Assembly: GCA_033764865.1 (NCBI GenBank)
Contig: JANRIM010000002.1
Coordinates: 55,602 to 119,601, forward strand
DNA length: 64,000 nucleotides
DNA from: VFBF01 sp033764865
GTDB lineage: Bacteria > Pseudomonadota > Alphaproteobacteria > Caulobacterales > Aquidulcibacteraceae
Reading direction: 5' to 3'
The translations under genes were made by a program, and so were the position numbers. The notes under the pieces are model-generated. The model did not search any database. It was not told the origin of the DNA and worked only from the letters and a program-made list of their open reading frames with translations. Below, piece by piece: positions 62,298 through 64,000 of the stretch; position 1 is the stretch's first letter; the number at the start of each line of letters is the position of its first letter.

Positions 62298-63602
62298 ATG
62301 CAGAACAAGATCCAGCCCAAGGGGGCGACCTCCATCGACGTGAACGGAAAGAAAATCGATCTGCCGATCTACGCAGGCTCGGTAGGCCCTGACGTCATCG
62401 ACATCCGCAAGCTGTACAGCGACACCGGCGCCTTCACGTACGATCCGGGTTTCACCTCCACGGCGAGCTGCGAAAGCCAGATCACCTACATCGACGGCGA
62501 TGCTGGCGTCCTGCTCTACCGGGGCTATCCCATCGACCAGCTGGCGGAAAAATCGAGCTTCATCGAGGTGTGCTACCTGCTGCTGAACGGGGATTTGCCG
62601 AACCCCGAACAGCTTCGCAAGTTCACCAAGGACATCACCTACCACACGATGCTGCACGCGCAGTTCGATCGTTTCTTCGAGGGCTTTCGGCGCGACGCCC
62701 ACCCCATGGCGGTGATGACGGGCGCTGTCGGCGCGCTTTCGGCCTTCTATCACGACAGCCTGAACATCGACGATGCGCGCCAGCGCGAGATTTCTAGCCA
62801 TCGCCTCATCGCCAAGATGCCCACGATCGCGGCCCGGGCGTTCAAGTACACGTCGGGCCAACCGTTCGTGAGCCCGCGCAATGAACTGGACTACCCGTCC
62901 AACTTCCTGCGCATGTGCTTTGCCGTGCCGGCCGAGGACTATGTCGTGAACCCGGTCATGGCGAAGGCCATGGACGTCTTCTTCATCCTGCACGCTGACC
63001 ACGAACAGAACGCCTCCACCTCTACGGTGCGGCTGGCCGGCTCGTCAGGCGCCAATCCCTTTGCGTGCATTGCGTCGGGCATTGCGTGTCTGTGGGGCCC
63101 GAGCCATGGCGGCGCCAATGAGGCCGCTCTGAAGATGTTGTCGGACATCGGCGACGTTTCCAACATCCCCGAGTTCGTGAAGCAGGTGAAAAACCCGGAG
63201 TCCGACGTTCGCCTCATGGGCTTTGGACACCGCGTCTACAAGAACTACGACCCCCGGGCGAAGGTGATGCAGCAGCTTTGCCACGCCGTGCTGCGCGAGG
63301 TGGGCGCCACCGACGACCCGATGCTGAAGGTCGCGATGGAACTCGAGAAGATCGCGCTCAACGACGAGTACTTCGTGAAGCGCAAGCTCTATCCGAACAT
63401 CGACTTCTACTCCGGCATCACGCTGCGGGCGATGGGTTTCCCGGTGTCCATGTTCACGGTGCTGTTCGCCGTCGCACGCACCGTTGGCTGGATCGCGCAG
63501 TGGAGCGAGATGATCTCCGACCCGATGCAGAAGATCGGGCGCCCGCGCCAGATCTATACCGGCCCCACGCTGCGGGACTATGTGCCGCTCGAAAGCCGCT
63601 GA
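62298..63602 (+). CDS. gltA: Citrate synthase
   Basis: 434 aa with GAAAGGGA before ATG 62298. SYIDGDAGVLLYRG-like segment (TYIDGDAGVLLYRGYPIDQL) near residue 62; catalytic His residues in WGPSHGGANEAALKML and MGFGHRVYKNYDPRAKVM, with the later Asp in NIDFYSG. The large Gram-negative hexameric type, first step of the TCA cycle. Its last 25 bp overlap lpxB tail-to-tail. Confidence 0.97.
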   Translation: MQNKIQPKGATSIDVNGKKIDLPIYAGSVGPDVIDIRKLYSDTGAFTYDPGFTSTASCESQITYIDGDAGVLLYRGYPIDQLAEKSSFIEVCYLLLNGDLPNPEQLRKFTKDITYHTMLHAQFDRFFEGFRRDAHPMAVMTGAVGALSAFYHDSLNIDDARQREISSHRLIAKMPTIAARAFKYTSGQPFVSPRNELDYPSNFLRMCFAVPAEDYVVNPVMAKAMDVFFILHADHEQNASTSTVRLAGSSGANPFACIASGIACLWGPSHGGANEAALKMLSDIGDVSNIPEFVKQVKNPESDVRLMGFGHRVYKNYDPRAKVMQQLCHAVLREVGATDDPMLKVAMELEKIALNDEYFVKRKLYPNIDFYSGITLRAMGFPVSMFTVLFAVARTVGWIAQWSEMISDPMQKIGRPRQIYTGPTLRDYVPLESR

Positions 63603-64000
63603 CGCGCGCCCTCGACGTCGGCGATCACTGCGTCCGCGGCGATCGCCGCGGAGGGCGGACCGCCCCTTCCCATGGCCCGGAGCGCGGCGTCCTGCGCCGC
63701 CACCTGTGCGGCGCGCACGCTGGTGTCCTGGAGAAGTGGCAGAACCGCTGCGGACAGATTATCGGCCGTGCAGCGCGTCTGGATGAACTCCGGCGCGATT
63801 TCGCGTCCCGCCGCGACGTTCATCAGCGTGGCGAAGGGCGCAGTGTAGAGCCAGAGGCGCGCCAGCGCCCACGTCACCCACCCGAGGCGGTAGCCCACGA
63901 CGACGGGCGCGCCCTGCAAGGCGGCTTCCGTCGTCACCGTGCCTGAAACAGCCAGCGCAGCCGTGGCGGCGGCAAAAGCATTCGCCTTGCCTTCAGCCTC
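63578..64000 (-). CDS. lpxB: Lipid-A-disaccharide synthase, C-terminal part
   Basis: The frame is open from the window edge at 64000 down to TAG at 63578-63580, so the last ~140 of about 390 residues are present. AALAVSGTVTTEAALQGAPV and VVGYRLGWVTWALARLWL match the GT19 fold of LpxB, which joins UDP-2,3-diacylglucosamine to lipid X in lipid A synthesis. It overlaps the gltA 3' end by 25 bp. The N-terminal part is outside the window. Confidence 0.92.
   Translation of the reverse strand, partial: EAEGKANAFAAATAALAVSGTVTTEAALQGAPVVVGYRLGWVTWALARLWLYTAPFATLMNVAAGREIAPEFIQTRCTADNLSAAVLPLLQDTSVRAAQVAAQDAALRAMGRGGPPSAAIAADAVIADVEGARQRLSSGT

Overview
This 64 kb window is ordinary chromosome of a GC-rich Gram-negative alphaproteobacterium. 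The strongest evidence is gene order. One block runs tpiA-secG-pyrG ... eno-ftsB-pdhABC-lpdA-lipA-coq10-pncC-ispDF-dusB-ntrBC-ntrYX-dat-hfq-hflX-mazG. The other runs trpEGDC-lexA-comEC-gltX-gltA-lpxB. SOS operators of the GTTC-N7-GTTC type, a fused IspDF, a lipoylated PDH E1 beta subunit and the NtrY/NtrX pair agree with this. Caulobacterales or Hyphomonadales-like organisms are my best guess, but no marker here proves the family.

Layout. 1-3.6 kb: the 3' end of a CaiB/BaiF CoA-transferase, a two-subunit 3-oxoacid CoA-transferase (scoAB) and a DUF4038-type lipoprotein. 3.6-9.1 kb: the SOS mutagenesis cassette imuA-imuB-dnaE2 behind a perfect LexA box. 9.1-10.1 kb: a glutathione S-transferase and tRNA-Ser(UGA). 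10.1-16.8 kb: a tightly packed forward operon of cell-wall and replication genes (RlpA-like/SPOR, D,D-carboxypeptidase, tmk, holB, tatD, MBL hydrolase, mazG). 16.8-26.4 kb: a reverse-strand regulatory operon dusB-ntrB-ntrC-ntrY-ntrX-dat-hfq-hflX. 26.5-34.1 kb: ispDF, a membrane-fused spermidine-synthase-like protein, pncC, coq10-like, lipA and an AMP-binding enzyme. 34.2-45.9 kb: the reverse-strand central-metabolism block lpdA-marC-...-pdhC-pdhB-pdhA-ftsB-SMP30-eno, interleaved with small membrane or unknown genes, then rpmF with a clear terminator. 46-48.5 kb: a small accessory island (DUF2855 protein, divergent TetR regulator with twin operators, GIN-domain secreted protein). 48.6-51.9 kb: tpiA-secG-pyrG. 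52-57.9 kb: ppiD-trpE-trpG-trpD-trpC. 58-64 kb: lexA with tandem autoregulatory boxes, comEC, gltX, gltA and the 3' part of lpxB.

How it works together. lexA at 58 kb and imuAB-dnaE2 at 3.6 kb form a complete SOS repressor/target pair inside one window. The pdh block supplies all subunits of pyruvate dehydrogenase, the E3 subunit and lipoyl synthase. gltA and eno flank this carbon flow. The ntr block is a double nitrogen/redox two-component cluster in which both response regulators have lost the sigma54-contact loop.

I saw no phage, IS element, CRISPR array or defence island, and no clear novel multi-gene system. The most interesting signals are the degenerate NtrC, the extra small genes threaded through the pdh operon, the twin-dyad TetR/DUF2855 intergenic region, and the absence of several usual neighbours (metG, kdsA, moaC/moeA) from otherwise conserved gene orders.
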